Assembly (NCBI RefSeq): GCF_017592395.1
Contig: NZ_JAGFOU010000017.1
Span: 1-64,000 of the forward strand
Length of the DNA stretch: 64,000 bases
Direction of reading: 5' to 3'
Source: Actinomyces bowdenii
Lineage (GTDB): Bacteria; Actinomycetota; Actinomycetes; Actinomycetales; Actinomycetaceae
Below are positions 34,338 to 43,378 of the stretch, piece after piece (the first letter of the stretch is position 1; each line of letters begins with the position of its first letter). The position numbers and the translations under genes are program-made. The notes below the pieces were generated by a model, which was given only the letters and a program-made list of their open reading frames with translations, was not told where the DNA came from and did not search any database.

Positions 34338-34739
34338 ATGACCACCTCAACCCAGGCACGTGACGCGCAGGCGCCGGTGGGGGCCGCGCCCCGCCCCCTG
34401 TCCGAGCTCAGACCGGGCTCGCGCGCCATCATCACCGCCGTCGGCCCCAGCGGGCCCGCCGCACCCAGTGCCGCCGAGCGGCATCTGACCCGCAGGCTGC
34501 AGGACCTCGGCATCATGCCGGGGCGCCCCATCAAGGTCCTGCGACGGGCCCCCCTGGGCGACCCCACCGTCTTCCTCGTCGCCGATTACGAGCTGTGCCT
34601 GCGCAAGCGGGATGCCGCCCTCATCCAGGTGGCCGACCCGGCCGCCGCCCCGGGCAGCGGCCGGCACTCCGGCCCAGCGGCGCACCGGGCTCCCGGCCGG
34701 GCCTCCACGGCGGGCCGCAGTGGGCAGGAGGAGCGATGA
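34338..34739 (+). CDS. feoA: Ferrous iron transport protein A
   Basis: A 133-residue FeoA with an SH3-like core at about residues 20-100 (PLSELRPGSRAIITAVG, LTRRLQDLGIMPGRPIKVLR, DYELCLRKRDAALIQV). It binds and modulates FeoB. The ~30-residue Ser/Gly/Ala tail is longer than usual. ATG 34338 follows GAGG; an upstream in-frame extension has no better site. ATGA overlap with feoB. Confidence 0.9.
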   Translation: MTTSTQARDAQAPVGAAPRPLSELRPGSRAIITAVGPSGPAAPSAAERHLTRRLQDLGIMPGRPIKVLRRAPLGDPTVFLVADYELCLRKRDAALIQVADPAAAPGSGRHSGPAAHRAPGRASTAGRSGQEER

Positions 34740-36844
34740 GCACCGAGCACTGCGGCATCGGGCCCGCCAGCAGCCCGGCTCAGGGCGCCTGCCACTGCGG
34801 CGCGGGCTCCAGCACCACCCTGGTGGCCGGGGCCAGGCGCATCGCCCTGGCCGGGGCCCCCAACGCGGGCAAGACCTCCATCTACAACGCGCTGACCGGC
34901 CTGCGCGCCAAGACCGGCAACTACCCCGGCGTCACCGTCTCGCGCTCCCTGGGCGCCTGCCGCATCGGCGAGGTGGACCTGACCATCGAGGACCTCCCCG
35001 GCGCCTACTCCCTGGAGCCCATCAGCCCCGACGAGCAGATCGTGCGCGACGTCCTGACCGGCGACAGCCGGGGCGTCGAGACCCCCGACGCCCTCATCGT
35101 CGTGGTCGACGCCACCACGCTGCGCCGCGGCATGGCCTTCGTGGCCGAGGCCCTGGCCCTGGGCCTGCCCACATGCCTGGCCGTGACCATGACCGATGAG
35201 CTCTCCCGCCGCGAGGGGAGCCTCGATGTCGAGGCCCTGGGCCGGGCGCTGGGCATCCCCGCGGTGCGGGTCCTGGGGCACCGGGGAATAGGCATCCCCC
35301 AGCTGCGCGAGCACCTGGCGCAGGCGGCCGCATGGCCGCGCACCCCCGTGCCACCGCCCACCGACCCCGGGGAGCTGGCCTCCTGGACCGACTCGATCCT
35401 GGCCGCCGCCGACTACACCTCCCCCGCCCCTGACCAGGCCACCGGGGCGATCGACCGGATCCTGCTCCACCCGCTGTGGGGGACCATCGTCTTCTTCGCC
35501 ATCATGTACGCCTTCTTCCAGGCGATCTTCACCTGGGCGGCGCCCTTCCAGGACGCCATCGAGGGGGGCTTCGGGGCCCTGGCCGAGGCCGTCCACGGCT
35601 GGCTGGACCCCACCCACCCGCTGCTGGCCGGGCTGCTGGCCGACGGGATCCTCGGAGGCGTGGGCTCCGTGCTCACCTTCGTGCCCCAGATCGTCATCAT
35701 GTTCCTCATCATCGCCCTCATGGAGGGCGTGGGGTACATGTCCCGAGCAGCCTTCCTCATGGACCGGGTCATGAGCCGGGCGGGCCTGGAGGGGCGGGCC
35801 TTCGTGGCGCTGCTGTCCTCCTTCGCCTGCGCCATCCCCGGCATCATGGCCACCCGCACCCTGCCCAGCGCGAAGGACCGCCTGGCCACGATGCTCGCGG
35901 CACCCCTGATGACCTGCTCGGCGCGCCTGCCCGTCTACGTCATCATGATCTCCCTGCTCGTGGACGGCGATGCCCGCATCGGCCCCTTCGGCGCCCGGGG
36001 CACCATCATGTTCGCCCTCTACCTGCTGGGAGCGGTCTCGGCGATGCTCGCCGCCTGGGTGGTCAAGCGCCTGACCGACCGCGGCTCGGTGCTCCTCCCC
36101 TTCTACATGGAGATGCCGCCCTACCGCCTGCCCCGCCCGCGCACCGTGGCGCTCATGGTGTGGGAGGCCTGCAAGGGCTTCCTGAAGAAGGCCGGCACCA
36201 TCATCACACTGACCACGATCATCCTGTGGGTGCTGCTCAATGTGCCCATGCGCTCGCAGGCCGAGTTCGAGGCGCACTGCGCCTCCGACACCCAGTGCGC
36301 CGCGGTGGCGGCCGCCGTGGAGGACCCCGCCGCCTCCGCCGTCGTGGGCGAGGACGGCGCCGTGGTCACCGATCCGGCCGAGCTGGAGGCCCTGCTGGCC
36401 GCGCAGCAGACCTCCTATGTCATGAACCGCTCCTGGGCCGCGGGCCTGGGCCGCGCCGTGGAGCCGGTCTTCGAGCCCCTGGGCTTCGAGTGGCGCATCA
36501 ATGTGGCCATCCTGTCCTCCCTGGCCGCCCGCGAGACCTTCGTGGCCACCCTGGGGCAGATCGCCGCCGCCGAGAACCCCGACGAGCCGGGGGGCCGGCT
36601 GGCCTCCATGACCTACCAGGAGGACACGCTGACCAACCGGGCCGGGGACCAGCTGTTCAACCCCGCCACCCTGGCGGCCATCCTCGTCTTCTTCGTCTAC
36701 GCCCTGCAGTGCATGGCCACAGCCGGGGCGATGCGCCGTGAGACCGGGACGTGGAAGTGGCCCCTCATCGCCTACGGCTACATGTTCGTCACCGCCTGGG
36801 TGATGGCGGCCCTCGTGCGCACCGTCGTGGCGGCGCTGCTGTGA
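34736..36844 (+). CDS. feoB: Ferrous iron transporter B
   Basis: A 702-residue Fe(II) transporter. The N-terminal G domain has G1 GAPNAGKTS (40-48), G2 in NYPGVTVSR, G3 DLPG and a G4 position reading TMTD (151-154) where NxxD is expected. The membrane domain includes two Gate motifs (SRAAFLMDRVMSRAGLEGRA, LLSSFACAIPGIMATR, LTTIILWVLLN, LSSLAARETFVATLGQIAAA). A short Cys-rich N-terminus (CHCGAG, residues 19-24) precedes the G domain. Coupled upstream to feoA and downstream to a NifU-like gene by four-base overlaps. Confidence 0.95.
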   Translation: MSTEHCGIGPASSPAQGACHCGAGSSTTLVAGARRIALAGAPNAGKTSIYNALTGLRAKTGNYPGVTVSRSLGACRIGEVDLTIEDLPGAYSLEPISPDEQIVRDVLTGDSRGVETPDALIVVVDATTLRRGMAFVAEALALGLPTCLAVTMTDELSRREGSLDVEALGRALGIPAVRVLGHRGIGIPQLREHLAQAAAWPRTPVPPPTDPGELASWTDSILAAADYTSPAPDQATGAIDRILLHPLWGTIVFFAIMYAFFQAIFTWAAPFQDAIEGGFGALAEAVHGWLDPTHPLLAGLLADGILGGVGSVLTFVPQIVIMFLIIALMEGVGYMSRAAFLMDRVMSRAGLEGRAFVALLSSFACAIPGIMATRTLPSAKDRLATMLAAPLMTCSARLPVYVIMISLLVDGDARIGPFGARGTIMFALYLLGAVSAMLAAWVVKRLTDRGSVLLPFYMEMPPYRLPRPRTVALMVWEACKGFLKKAGTIITLTTIILWVLLNVPMRSQAEFEAHCASDTQCAAVAAAVEDPAASAVVGEDGAVVTDPAELEALLAAQQTSYVMNRSWAAGLGRAVEPVFEPLGFEWRINVAILSSLAARETFVATLGQIAAAENPDEPGGRLASMTYQEDTLTNRAGDQLFNPATLAAILVFFVYALQCMATAGAMRRETGTWKWPLIAYGYMFVTAWVMAALVRTVVAALL

Positions 36845-37422
36845 GGCTGATGCGCCGTCGTCCCGCCGGCCGGGCCGCGGGCGGGGGCGATGCGCCGGTG
36901 CCCATGCACCCCCTGTCCACACCGGACCCGGCGGTCCTCAAGTGGGTGGTGCCCGACGGGCTCCTGCCCTTCAGCGGGCAGGTGGCCACCGCCCCGCCAC
37001 CGCTCCAGGCCCTGCTCGACGACGCCACCCTGGAGTCGGTCCATGCGACTGCCGGCGCGGTGCTCACCCTCCTGGGGCAGGGCCGCAGCTGGAGCAGCGA
37101 GGGCGCCCGGGTGCGCACGGCCCTGGCCGAGGCGCTGACCCGGCCAGGGCTGTGGGAGCCGGTCGCCTCGGCCCGGGCCCTGGGCCCCGATGAGGCGCTG
37201 CTGGCCGCCGCCCAGGAGATCGCCGAGGGCCCGGTGGGAGAGCTGGCCCGCCGTCACGGCGGGGCCTTCCTGGTGCGCGGGGCCCAGGGGGGCGTGGTGG
37301 AGGTGGAGCTGGCGGGGGCCTGCCACGACTGCCCGGCGGCGGTCATCACCATGCACACCCGCTTCGAGCGCCTGCTGCGCCGCCGCTGCCCCTGGCTGGT
37401 AGAGGTGCTCAGGACCGCCTGA
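36841..37422 (+). CDS. NifU-domain protein in the feo operon
   Basis: A 193-residue protein beginning at GTG 36841, which overlaps the feoB stop (GTGA); ATG 36850 is an alternative. The C-terminal ~50 residues match the NifU/NfuA Fe-S scaffold domain with its CxxC (VEVELAGACHDCPAAVITMH). The N-terminal ~130 residues are a helical, Ala/Leu-rich region of no known family. It occupies the slot where other bacteria carry FeoC, itself often an Fe-S protein. A role as iron acceptor or sensor for FeoB is inferred from this coupling. Confidence 0.8.
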   Translation: MRLMRRRPAGRAAGGGDAPVPMHPLSTPDPAVLKWVVPDGLLPFSGQVATAPPPLQALLDDATLESVHATAGAVLTLLGQGRSWSSEGARVRTALAEALTRPGLWEPVASARALGPDEALLAAAQEIAEGPVGELARRHGGAFLVRGAQGGVVEVELAGACHDCPAAVITMHTRFERLLRRRCPWLVEVLRTA

Positions 37423-37467
37423 CGCGATCCTGCTGCCGGGCCCCGGCGGCTCTTCTAGACTTCAGCG

Positions 37468-37956
37468 GTGGCTACTCCTGACTTCATCCTGGCCCTGCGA
37501 GACAAGATCGGGCACGACCTGCTGTGGCTGCCCGGGGTGAGCATCGTCGTCGTCGACGACGACGGCAGGGTGCTGCTGGGCCGGCGCGCCGACACCGGGC
37601 ACTGGGCAGTGGTCTCGGGCATCCCCGACCCGGGCGAGCAGCCCGCGGTGGCGGCCATGCGCGAGTGCCTGGAGGAGACCGGCGTTGAGGCCGAGGTCCT
37701 GGGAGTGGCCAGTGTCAGCGCGGGCGCCCCCACGTCCTTCCCCAACGGGGACCGCTGCGCCTTCATGGACATCACCTTCGCGGCACGCCCGGTGGGGGGC
37801 ACGGCCCGGGCCTATGTGGCCGACGACGAGTCCACCGAGGTCGGCTGGTTCGCGCCCGAGGCCCTGCCCGAGCCCCTGCTGGCCTCCACGCCGGGGCGCA
37901 TGCGGGCGGCCCTGGACTGGCTGGCCGACCCGGCCCGCGGAGCGCGGTTCCAGTAG
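37468..37956 (+). CDS. NUDIX hydrolase
   Basis: A 162-residue NUDIX protein. The catalytic box GIPDPGEQPAVAAMRECLEE continues TGV and fits the GX5EX7REUXEEXGU pattern completely. The VSIVVVDDDGRVLLGRRADT strand is typical of MutT/ADP-ribose-type members. The GTG start at 37468 lies seven bases after a TAGACT -10 (37456-37461), so the mRNA is probably leaderless. Substrate unknown. The 37957-38261 gap that follows is gene-less and somewhat A/T-richer, with no feature recognised beyond the promoter region of the next gene. Confidence 0.92.
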   Translation: MATPDFILALRDKIGHDLLWLPGVSIVVVDDDGRVLLGRRADTGHWAVVSGIPDPGEQPAVAAMRECLEETGVEAEVLGVASVSAGAPTSFPNGDRCAFMDITFAARPVGGTARAYVADDESTEVGWFAPEALPEPLLASTPGRMRAALDWLADPARGARFQ

Positions 37957-38261
37957 AGGCTCGGAGGAGCCCCGTCAGGACCATCACATCGGATCCGTCG
38001 ACTACCCATCAACTCCCCATTGACCGGCACCCAGGGGGCAGGTATGGAGATCTTCCTCACTCAGCGATAGGAGCTCTTCATTTCTCACGTAGGGACGCAT
38101 ATTTTCGGGCCCGGGACCGCGCTGCGGCGAGGAAGCCGCACACCACCCCTCGACACTCAGGGAATATTCATCAAGCGTTGTGCTTGCTCTCAGAAAACCT
38201 CACTAATGGCCCTGAGACCCGAGCGTGACACAGCCGGGCCCGACGGGATACAACTCGCGTC

Positions 38262-38468
38262 ATGACACAGCAGAACCCCTCCTCCAGCACCGGTTACCAG
38301 TGGCCCGCCCGTTCCAAGGACAAGGTGTGGCTCGGCATCTGCGGCGGCTTCGCCGAGCAGTGGAAGATCAACCCCTGGCTCGTGCGCATCGGCTTCTTCA
38401 TCTTCGTCGTGCCGCTGGGCGCCGTGTACTACCTGGGCGCCCAGAACATGCCGGAGCCGACCGCCTGA
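38262..38468 (+). CDS. PspC-domain small membrane protein
   Basis: A 68-residue protein with the PspC pattern (KVWLGICGGFAEQWKINPWL) and one transmembrane segment (VRIGFFIFVVPLGAVYYLG). In other bacteria PspC domains take part in the phage-shock envelope-stress response; stand-alone copies are common in actinobacteria. A strong hairpin follows at 38548-38577. Confidence 0.85.
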   Translation: MTQQNPSSSTGYQWPARSKDKVWLGICGGFAEQWKINPWLVRIGFFIFVVPLGAVYYLGAQNMPEPTA

Positions 38469-38547
38469 GCCCCGGGGCTCCGTGAGCGGCACCGCCCGCA
38501 GCCGGAGCACCATCGGGCACTGAACAACCCCATCCCCCATACCCACC

Positions 38548-38577
38548 GGGCCCGGGCCGCGATCGCGGTCCGGGCCC
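38548..38577 (+). terminator. 30-bp palindromic hairpin after the PspC gene
   Basis: A nearly perfect palindrome centred on CGCGATCGCG with outer arms GGGCCCGG/CCGGGCCC and a single mismatch. It is a very stable structure about 80 bases after the PspC stop, without a T-run. It may terminate transcription or mark a recombination joint in front of the gene fragment that follows. Confidence 0.55.
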
Positions 38578-38584
38578 CTGACAC

Positions 38585-38741
38585 TCCGGGGCCTTCAGCA
38601 GTCACTGGTCGCAGTGGGCCAAGGGCGCTGGAGCGGATCAACGCCTTCATCGCCAGGCACTCGGCCAACTCCCTGGCCTGGGTGATGGGGATCCTGGGGT
38701 TCCTGCTGGCTGCCGACGCCGCGAGCGCGCTGCGGCGATGA
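38585..38741 (+). pseudogene. C-terminal fragment of a small membrane protein
   Basis: The frame ending at TGA 38741 reads ALERINAFIARHSANSLAWV then MGILGFLLAADAASALRR. This is an amphipathic helix, a basic-polar turn and a final hydrophobic helix, as at the end of GAP/SfLAP-type or similar membrane proteins. No start codon or ribosome binding site exists and the frame runs back into the palindromic hairpin, so the 5' part has been lost. Confidence 0.4.
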
Positions 38742-38810
38742 GCGCACAGCCGCTTCGACCACTCCCACCAGGTCAGCGCCACCCGCAGCGAGGACCATGG
38801 GTAGGACCAG

Positions 38811-38842
38811 AGTCATACCAGTGGTACCATGCCGGTATGACT
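38811..38842. promoter_or_regulatory. Operator of the toxin-antitoxin operon
   Basis: AGTCATACC (38811-38819) and GGTATGACT (38834-38842) form a perfect 9-bp inverted repeat. It encloses a central TGGTACCA palindrome (38822-38829) on nearly the same axis. The right arm covers the antitoxin ATG (38837). Such nested symmetry fits binding of antitoxin dimers or toxin-antitoxin complexes for autoregulation, and also implies a leaderless or very short leader. Confidence 0.65.
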
Positions 38843-39064
38843 CAGAAGATCGCAGTGAGCCTCCCGGACGCGCAGGTCGCCTCCATCCGCCGGGCGGTCG
38901 CGCAGGGCAGGGCACCATCGGTATCGGGGTACATCAGCACCGCGGTGGCGCGCGCCGAGCAGGAGGAGAGCCTGACGGCGCTCCTGGACGATCTCGATCG
39001 CGAGCTCGGGGAAGTCAGCGCCCGCGACCTGGCCTGGGCCGACAAGGCACTAGGCCTGTCATGA
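38837..39064 (+). CDS. Antitoxin of a type II toxin-antitoxin pair
   Basis: A 75-residue protein with a ribbon-helix-helix-like start (TQKIAVSLPDAQVASIRRAV) that can bind the operator overlapping its own start. An acidic/helical toxin-binding tail (LTALLDDLDRELGEVSARD) follows. It overlaps the PIN toxin gene by ATGA. There is no ribosome binding site because the operator lies directly before the ATG. The family name is not certain (VapB/CopG-like). Confidence 0.78.
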   Translation: MTQKIAVSLPDAQVASIRRAVAQGRAPSVSGYISTAVARAEQEESLTALLDDLDRELGEVSARDLAWADKALGLS

Positions 39065-39468
39065 GCAGAGCCGGCGCCGGCACCGGCATGGTCAACGGCC
39101 TGACCCTGGATACCGGGGCTCTGCTCGCACTGGAGCACGGCGACCCCCGGGTTCGCGCACTCCTACGGCGGGCGATGCAGGAGGCCTTGCCCCTGGATGT
39201 CCCCGCCGGAGTCGTGGCCCAGGCGTGGCGCGGTGGGCCGCGGCAAGCGCGGACCGCCCGACTACTGGCGGACCCCTCGGTGCAGGTCATCCCTCTGGAT
39301 GACATGACGGCACGGGCCGTCGGGCTCCTATGCGGCAGAACCGGGCGCTCCGACGTCGTCGACGCGCACGTGGCGCTGCAGGCCCAGCAGACGGGGCATG
39401 CCGTGGTGACCTCCGATCCTCAGGACCTGCGCGCCCTCGCCCCCGGCCTCAGGCTGATAGAGGTCTAG
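39061..39468 (+). CDS. PIN-domain toxin (VapC-like)
   Basis: A 135-residue PIN-domain ribonuclease. The conserved acidic residues are in LTLDTGALLALEHGD, SDVVDAHVALQAQQ and VVTSDPQDLRAL. Toxins of this group cut tRNA or rRNA unless bound by the antitoxin. Translation is coupled to the antitoxin gene. The LTLDTGALLALE start and DVVDAHVA pattern resemble the actinobacterial short PIN group. Confidence 0.85.
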   Translation: MSRAGAGTGMVNGLTLDTGALLALEHGDPRVRALLRRAMQEALPLDVPAGVVAQAWRGGPRQARTARLLADPSVQVIPLDDMTARAVGLLCGRTGRSDVVDAHVALQAQQTGHAVVTSDPQDLRALAPGLRLIEV

Positions 39469-39499
39469 CGCTGCAGGGCCACCAGCCCGGGCATGCCCA

Positions 39500-40792
39500 C
39501 TACTGGGGCGGCTCCACGATGAGGGGCTCCTCGCCGGGGGCGTGCACCTCGGCGCGCGGGACCGGGTCGAGGGACAGGCTGACGCGCAGGCGCTGGCCCT
39601 CCTGCCCCACCGCGTCGTAGGCCAGGTGAGGGTTGTCCAGGGAGGCCGCCTCGGTGCGGGCCCGCACCAGCCAGGGGTGGCGGCGGCGCAGCCCGATGAG
39701 GTCCTGGTGGAGGCGCATCATCCACCCGCCCATCGGGGACAGGTCCTCGGGGACCTGCGGCAGGGCCGGGCGGACCTCGTCGTCGCCGCCGAGCGTCTCG
39801 GTCTTCATCCCGCGGAAGGCCTGCTCGTCGCCGTAGTAGATGGTGGGAACCCCGCCCACGGTCATGAGCAGGACGAGGGCGAGGGCCGCCTTGGCCCCAC
39901 CCACACGGCTGGCGATGCGGGTGACATCGTGGTTGCCGATGAAGGTCGCCGGGGTGAAGGAGTCGAGCATCTCGTTGTGGCGCTTGAGGCACCAGTCGAG
40001 CTCGTAGAAGTTGACGTCGGCCAGCGAGCTCCAGGTCGCCTTCCACAGCTCGTACTGGGTGACGCTGTCCACCGTGGAGTCCTTGACGAAGGCCGGGTAG
40101 TCGCCGTGGATGACCTCCCCCAGGAACCAGGCCCCGGGGTGGCGCTCGCGCACCGCGGGCAGGACGCGGGCCCAGAAGGCGGGAGGCACGGCGTAGGCGG
40201 CGTCCAGGCGCCAGGCGGCGGCGCCCCGGTCCAGCCAATGGGTGAGGACGCGGATGGCCAGGTCGACGACCTCCTCCGAGTCATGGTTGAGGGCGGCCAG
40301 GGAGTCGTGCCCCTCGAAGGTGGCGTAGCCGGGGCCCCGGCCATCGCCGTCGGGGTCATCGAAGCGGAAGCACCCGCGCTCCGGGCCGCCGCCACGGGCG
40401 GCGCGGAAGAGGGGGTGCTCGATGCCCACGTGGTTGAGGACGCCGTCGAGCATGAGGGCCAGGCCCCGGTCCCGGCAGGCCGAGGCGAGGCGGTCGAAGG
40501 CCGCGTCGTCCCCCAGGCGGGGGTCGATGGCGAAGTGGTCGGTGGTGTCGTAGCCGTGGGTGGTCGAGGCGAAGATCGGGCCGAGGGCCAGGCCGTTGGC
40601 GCCCAGCTCGACGGCGTAGTCGAGCCACGGCTCCAGGCGGTCCAGGCGGGGGGCGCCGGAATCGGTGAGCGGCCGGCCCGGCTCGGGCCGGATGGGGGCG
40701 CCGGTGGCGCCCAGGGGGTAGACCTGCCACCACAGGCAGTGGTCGATCCAGGAGGGGGAGGCGGGACGGGTGGCTCTGGATGCCTCAGTCAT
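39500..40792 (-). CDS. Alpha-amylase family (GH13) glycosidase
   Basis: A 430-residue GH13 enzyme without a signal peptide, so probably cytosolic. GH13 regions are visible: LMLDGVLNHVG, the nucleophile Asp in AWRLDAAYAV near residue 195, the acid Glu in GEVIHGDYPA near 224 and the transition-state Asp in FIGNHDVTRIA near 284. ATG 40792 precedes MTEASRATRP; the frame extends to 41020 but that part crosses the Dps terminator. The substrate is probably a malto-oligosaccharide or trehalose-type glucoside. It complements the pullulanase at 58251. Confidence 0.85.
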   Translation of the reverse strand: MTEASRATRPASPSWIDHCLWWQVYPLGATGAPIRPEPGRPLTDSGAPRLDRLEPWLDYAVELGANGLALGPIFASTTHGYDTTDHFAIDPRLGDDAAFDRLASACRDRGLALMLDGVLNHVGIEHPLFRAARGGGPERGCFRFDDPDGDGRGPGYATFEGHDSLAALNHDSEEVVDLAIRVLTHWLDRGAAAWRLDAAYAVPPAFWARVLPAVRERHPGAWFLGEVIHGDYPAFVKDSTVDSVTQYELWKATWSSLADVNFYELDWCLKRHNEMLDSFTPATFIGNHDVTRIASRVGGAKAALALVLLMTVGGVPTIYYGDEQAFRGMKTETLGGDDEVRPALPQVPEDLSPMGGWMMRLHQDLIGLRRRHPWLVRARTEAASLDNPHLAYDAVGQEGQRLRVSLSLDPVPRAEVHAPGEEPLIVEPPQ

Positions 40793-40974
40793 GACGCCAT
40801 CATAGGGGCGTGTGATGACGCTCTCAGGGTCTTGCCGGGACGGCCTCCCGCGGCCGCCCCGATCGTGTCCGGGGCTTCTCGTGTCCAGGGCTTCGCAGAA
40901 CCGCAGGATTCCGCGGCTGCGCGACAGCTCCTTCGGGGCGGGCGCGGCCTTGGCCATCGGATTCGGACAAAGCA

Positions 40975-41008
40975 CTCCCCCGACAGCGGATGACCGCTGC
41001 CGGGGGAG
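40975..41008 (-). terminator. Hairpin terminator of the dps gene
   Basis: A 15-bp stem with one mismatch (CTCCCCCGACAGCGG / CCGCTGCCGGGGGAG) closes a four-base ATGA loop, 55 bases downstream of the dps stop. The remaining 40793-40974 sequence shows only a CCGCAGGATTCCGCGG-type imperfect palindrome and the amylase upstream region. Confidence 0.7.
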
Positions 41009-41062
41009 CATGGATGTCACCGAATCGGCGCCCTGCGCGGGGCCCGCTCGGCAGCCTCCGGC

Positions 41063-41560
41063 TCAGCGCACGGGCTTGCGCACCTCGGCGGAGATGAACC
41101 AGGCCTGCTGCTCCAGCTTGCCGATGAGGTCCTCGACGATGCCGGAGGAGGTGGGGTCCTCGGAGTCGATGTCCTCGTCCACGCCGCGCAGGGTGGCCAC
41201 GACGGCCTCGATGGCCGAGACGATGTACTCCACGCCCTCGGTGGTGAGGATCTCGCCCTCGGGGGCGGCGGGCACGGTCGTGGCGGCGGCAACGGTGGCG
41301 GGGCGGCCGTCGGGGGTGGTGTTGATGGCGCGCATGCGCTCGGCGATCTCGTCGGCGCCCTCGCGGGCGATGTCGACGACCTCGTCGAGGTTGAGGTGCA
41401 GGTCGCGGAAGTTGGGACCCACGATGTTCCAGTGGGCCTGCTTGCCCACCAGCTCCAGGGCGATGAGGTCCACCAGCACGCGCTGGAGGTTGTCGCTCAG
41501 GGAGGCGGAGGCGGTGAAGGCGAGTCGGATGGAGGGGGCGGAAACAGTGTCAGCACTCAT
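41063..41560 (-). CDS. dps: Dps-family DNA-binding ferritin-like protein
   Basis: A 165-residue Dps. The intersubunit ferroxidase signature KQAHWNIVGPNFRDLHLNLD spans residues 40-59, followed by EVVD and a later acidic helix. It stores iron with hydrogen peroxide as oxidant and protects DNA. A GGTAAG sequence with a TTAAGG-type half-site just before the ATG hints at iron control but is not a full IdeR box. It fits the window's concentration of iron genes. Confidence 0.93.
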   Translation of the reverse strand: MSADTVSAPSIRLAFTASASLSDNLQRVLVDLIALELVGKQAHWNIVGPNFRDLHLNLDEVVDIAREGADEIAERMRAINTTPDGRPATVAAATTVPAAPEGEILTTEGVEYIVSAIEAVVATLRGVDEDIDSEDPTSSGIVEDLIGKLEQQAWFISAEVRKPVR

Positions 41561-41626
41561 GGGGCTTACCTTAACACCTCCAGTGCCATCCCGGGTGTTA
41601 CTTATGATTCACAGGTGAGGCATTCC

Positions 41627-43378
41627 TCAGCCCCGCAGGTCACGGCGATTCCCGGCGACGGCGGCCGCAACCACCAGGAGCAGGGCGAGCACCAGGCAGA
41701 CGGCGGGCCCCACCCACCCCTGGGCCTCGCCCAGCACAGCCCCCTCGGCCGCGGGCAGGGAGGGCAGGTGGGTCCAGGGCGAGAGGTTGAGCAGCCACTG
41801 GGGCGCGTGGGCCGCGGGCCCCAGCACGAACACCGACAGCCACAGGGCGTAGGCGCCCCAGCCCAGGGCGCGGGCCCATCGGGGGGCCACTGCGTGCACC
41901 AGCCCCATGAGCGCGCCGGCCAGGAGCGCAGCGGGCAGCTGGGCGGCCAGGCCCGCCGCCAGCCCCAGGGCCAGGCACCACGGATCCTCCACGGCCGGGG
42001 AGCCCTGGGCGGACAGCGCGGGAAGCGCGCTGCCGGCCAGCCCCACGCCGATCCCGATCAGGACCGTCAGGGCTCCCAGGACCAGGACCTGGAAGCGCGC
42101 CAGCAGCCAGCCGCCCCGGGAGACGGGCAGGGCCAGGACGGCAGCGCTCAGGCCCGAGGACTCCTCCCCCACGGCGGCGCCCATGAGGGCGACGGCGCAG
42201 GCACCGGCCAGGATGCCCCCGTAGCCGACGATGAGCGCGAGATAGACCTGGACGCTCAGCTCACCCCCGAAGAAGGCCTGCATGGAGGGGTTGTCGGCGA
42301 GCAGCTGCTGGAAGGAGGACTCGATGGTGGGTGCGAACAGCCCGTAGGTGGTCCCGAAGGCCAGGCCGCCCAGGCCCCACCACCAGCGCTGGGAGGCGGT
42401 GGTGCGCCGCGCCAGGGCGTGGGCGCCGGCGGGCCCGCGGCGGTGGCGGCGCCCGCCTCCCAGGTCCGGCACCAGGCCCTGCCCGAGCTGGCGCCTGCGG
42501 TGCAGGGCCAGTCCCGCGGCGGTGGTGGCCAGGGCGATCACGGCCAGGGCCACCAGCGGCTCCCAGCGCAGGTCCACGTAGAGGCGGGCCTGCTGGGCCA
42601 GCCCGATGGGGCTGAGCCAGGACGCCCGGGACATGGCACTGCCCGGCTCGCTGGCGTCGCCCAGGCCGCGCAGGGAGAACCAGGCCAGGACCAGCATGAG
42701 TCCCGCCCCGCGGGCGGCGCGCGCCGAGGGCGCCAGGGCGGCCAGCACCAGGCCCGCTCCTGCGGCACTGAGGCCCACCAGGCTCAGGGCCGTGCCCAGG
42801 AGCATGCTCTGGCCGGGCGGGAGCCCTCCGATCATGGCGGCGATCGCGCTGAGCGCCCCCATGCCCAGGCCGGTCAGGGCGGCGGCGATCAGGGCGGCCC
42901 GAGCGCTCTCGCCGCGGCGGGTCGGCGCCGCGACGAGCAGCTCTGCGGGGCCGGCGTCCTCATCGGCCCGGGTGCGGGCGATGGCCCGGAGGACCCCCAT
43001 GAGGGCGAGGACAAGGGCCAGCCACCCGAGGGCCTGGGCAGCGAAGAGCGCCCCGAAGGTCGGGAAGGGGCGGTCCAGGCCGTAGCCGGGACCGGTGAAC
43101 AGGGAGGCGGCAGGGGTGGAGTAGGTCAGTGCGGCGGCTTGGCGCTCCTGGGGTGTGGAGTAGGCGGCGTCGAGCATGAGGACGCAGTACAGGGCGAGGA
43201 GGGCCTGCCCGGCGCTCCAGCCCAGGATGCTGCGGCGCTCTCGGCGCAGGGTGGCCCTGGTCAGCGGGGTCAGCAGGGCCCCTCCGGCGCCGCGCCGTCC
43301 GCCCCGCCCCTCCCGTGCGCCCTGACCGCCGTGGCGGCTGCGCAGGTCCTGCGGGCCCCGGGTGCTCTGGGTGCTCAT
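41627..43378 (-). CDS. ABC-2 type exporter permease
   Basis: A 583-residue membrane protein with ~12 helices arranged as two similar six-helix halves ([18 protein letters not shown] ... and [20 protein letters not shown] ...). This is the layout of polyketide-antibiotic/tetronasin-type exporters. ATG 43378 overlaps the ATPase stop (ATGA). It starts with a ~35-residue Arg/Gly-rich cytosolic tail. The ATPase is encoded upstream and a TetR regulator opens the operon, suggesting inducible drug or lipid efflux. Confidence 0.85.
   Translation of the reverse strand: MSTQSTRGPQDLRSRHGGQGAREGRGGRRGAGGALLTPLTRATLRRERRSILGWSAGQALLALYCVLMLDAAYSTPQERQAAALTYSTPAASLFTGPGYGLDRPFPTFGALFAAQALGWLALVLALMGVLRAIARTRADEDAGPAELLVAAPTRRGESARAALIAAALTGLGMGALSAIAAMIGGLPPGQSMLLGTALSLVGLSAAGAGLVLAALAPSARAARGAGLMLVLAWFSLRGLGDASEPGSAMSRASWLSPIGLAQQARLYVDLRWEPLVALAVIALATTAAGLALHRRRQLGQGLVPDLGGGRRHRRGPAGAHALARRTTASQRWWWGLGGLAFGTTYGLFAPTIESSFQQLLADNPSMQAFFGGELSVQVYLALIVGYGGILAGACAVALMGAAVGEESSGLSAAVLALPVSRGGWLLARFQVLVLGALTVLIGIGVGLAGSALPALSAQGSPAVEDPWCLALGLAAGLAAQLPAALLAGALMGLVHAVAPRWARALGWGAYALWLSVFVLGPAAHAPQWLLNLSPWTHLPSLPAAEGAVLGEAQGWVGPAVCLVLALLLVVAAAVAGNRRDLRG

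Noticed and set aside
34586-36922. 778-codon minus-strand frame opposite feoB
   Set aside because: Low-complexity Gly/His/Gln antisense frame; FeoB motifs on the plus strand leave no doubt.
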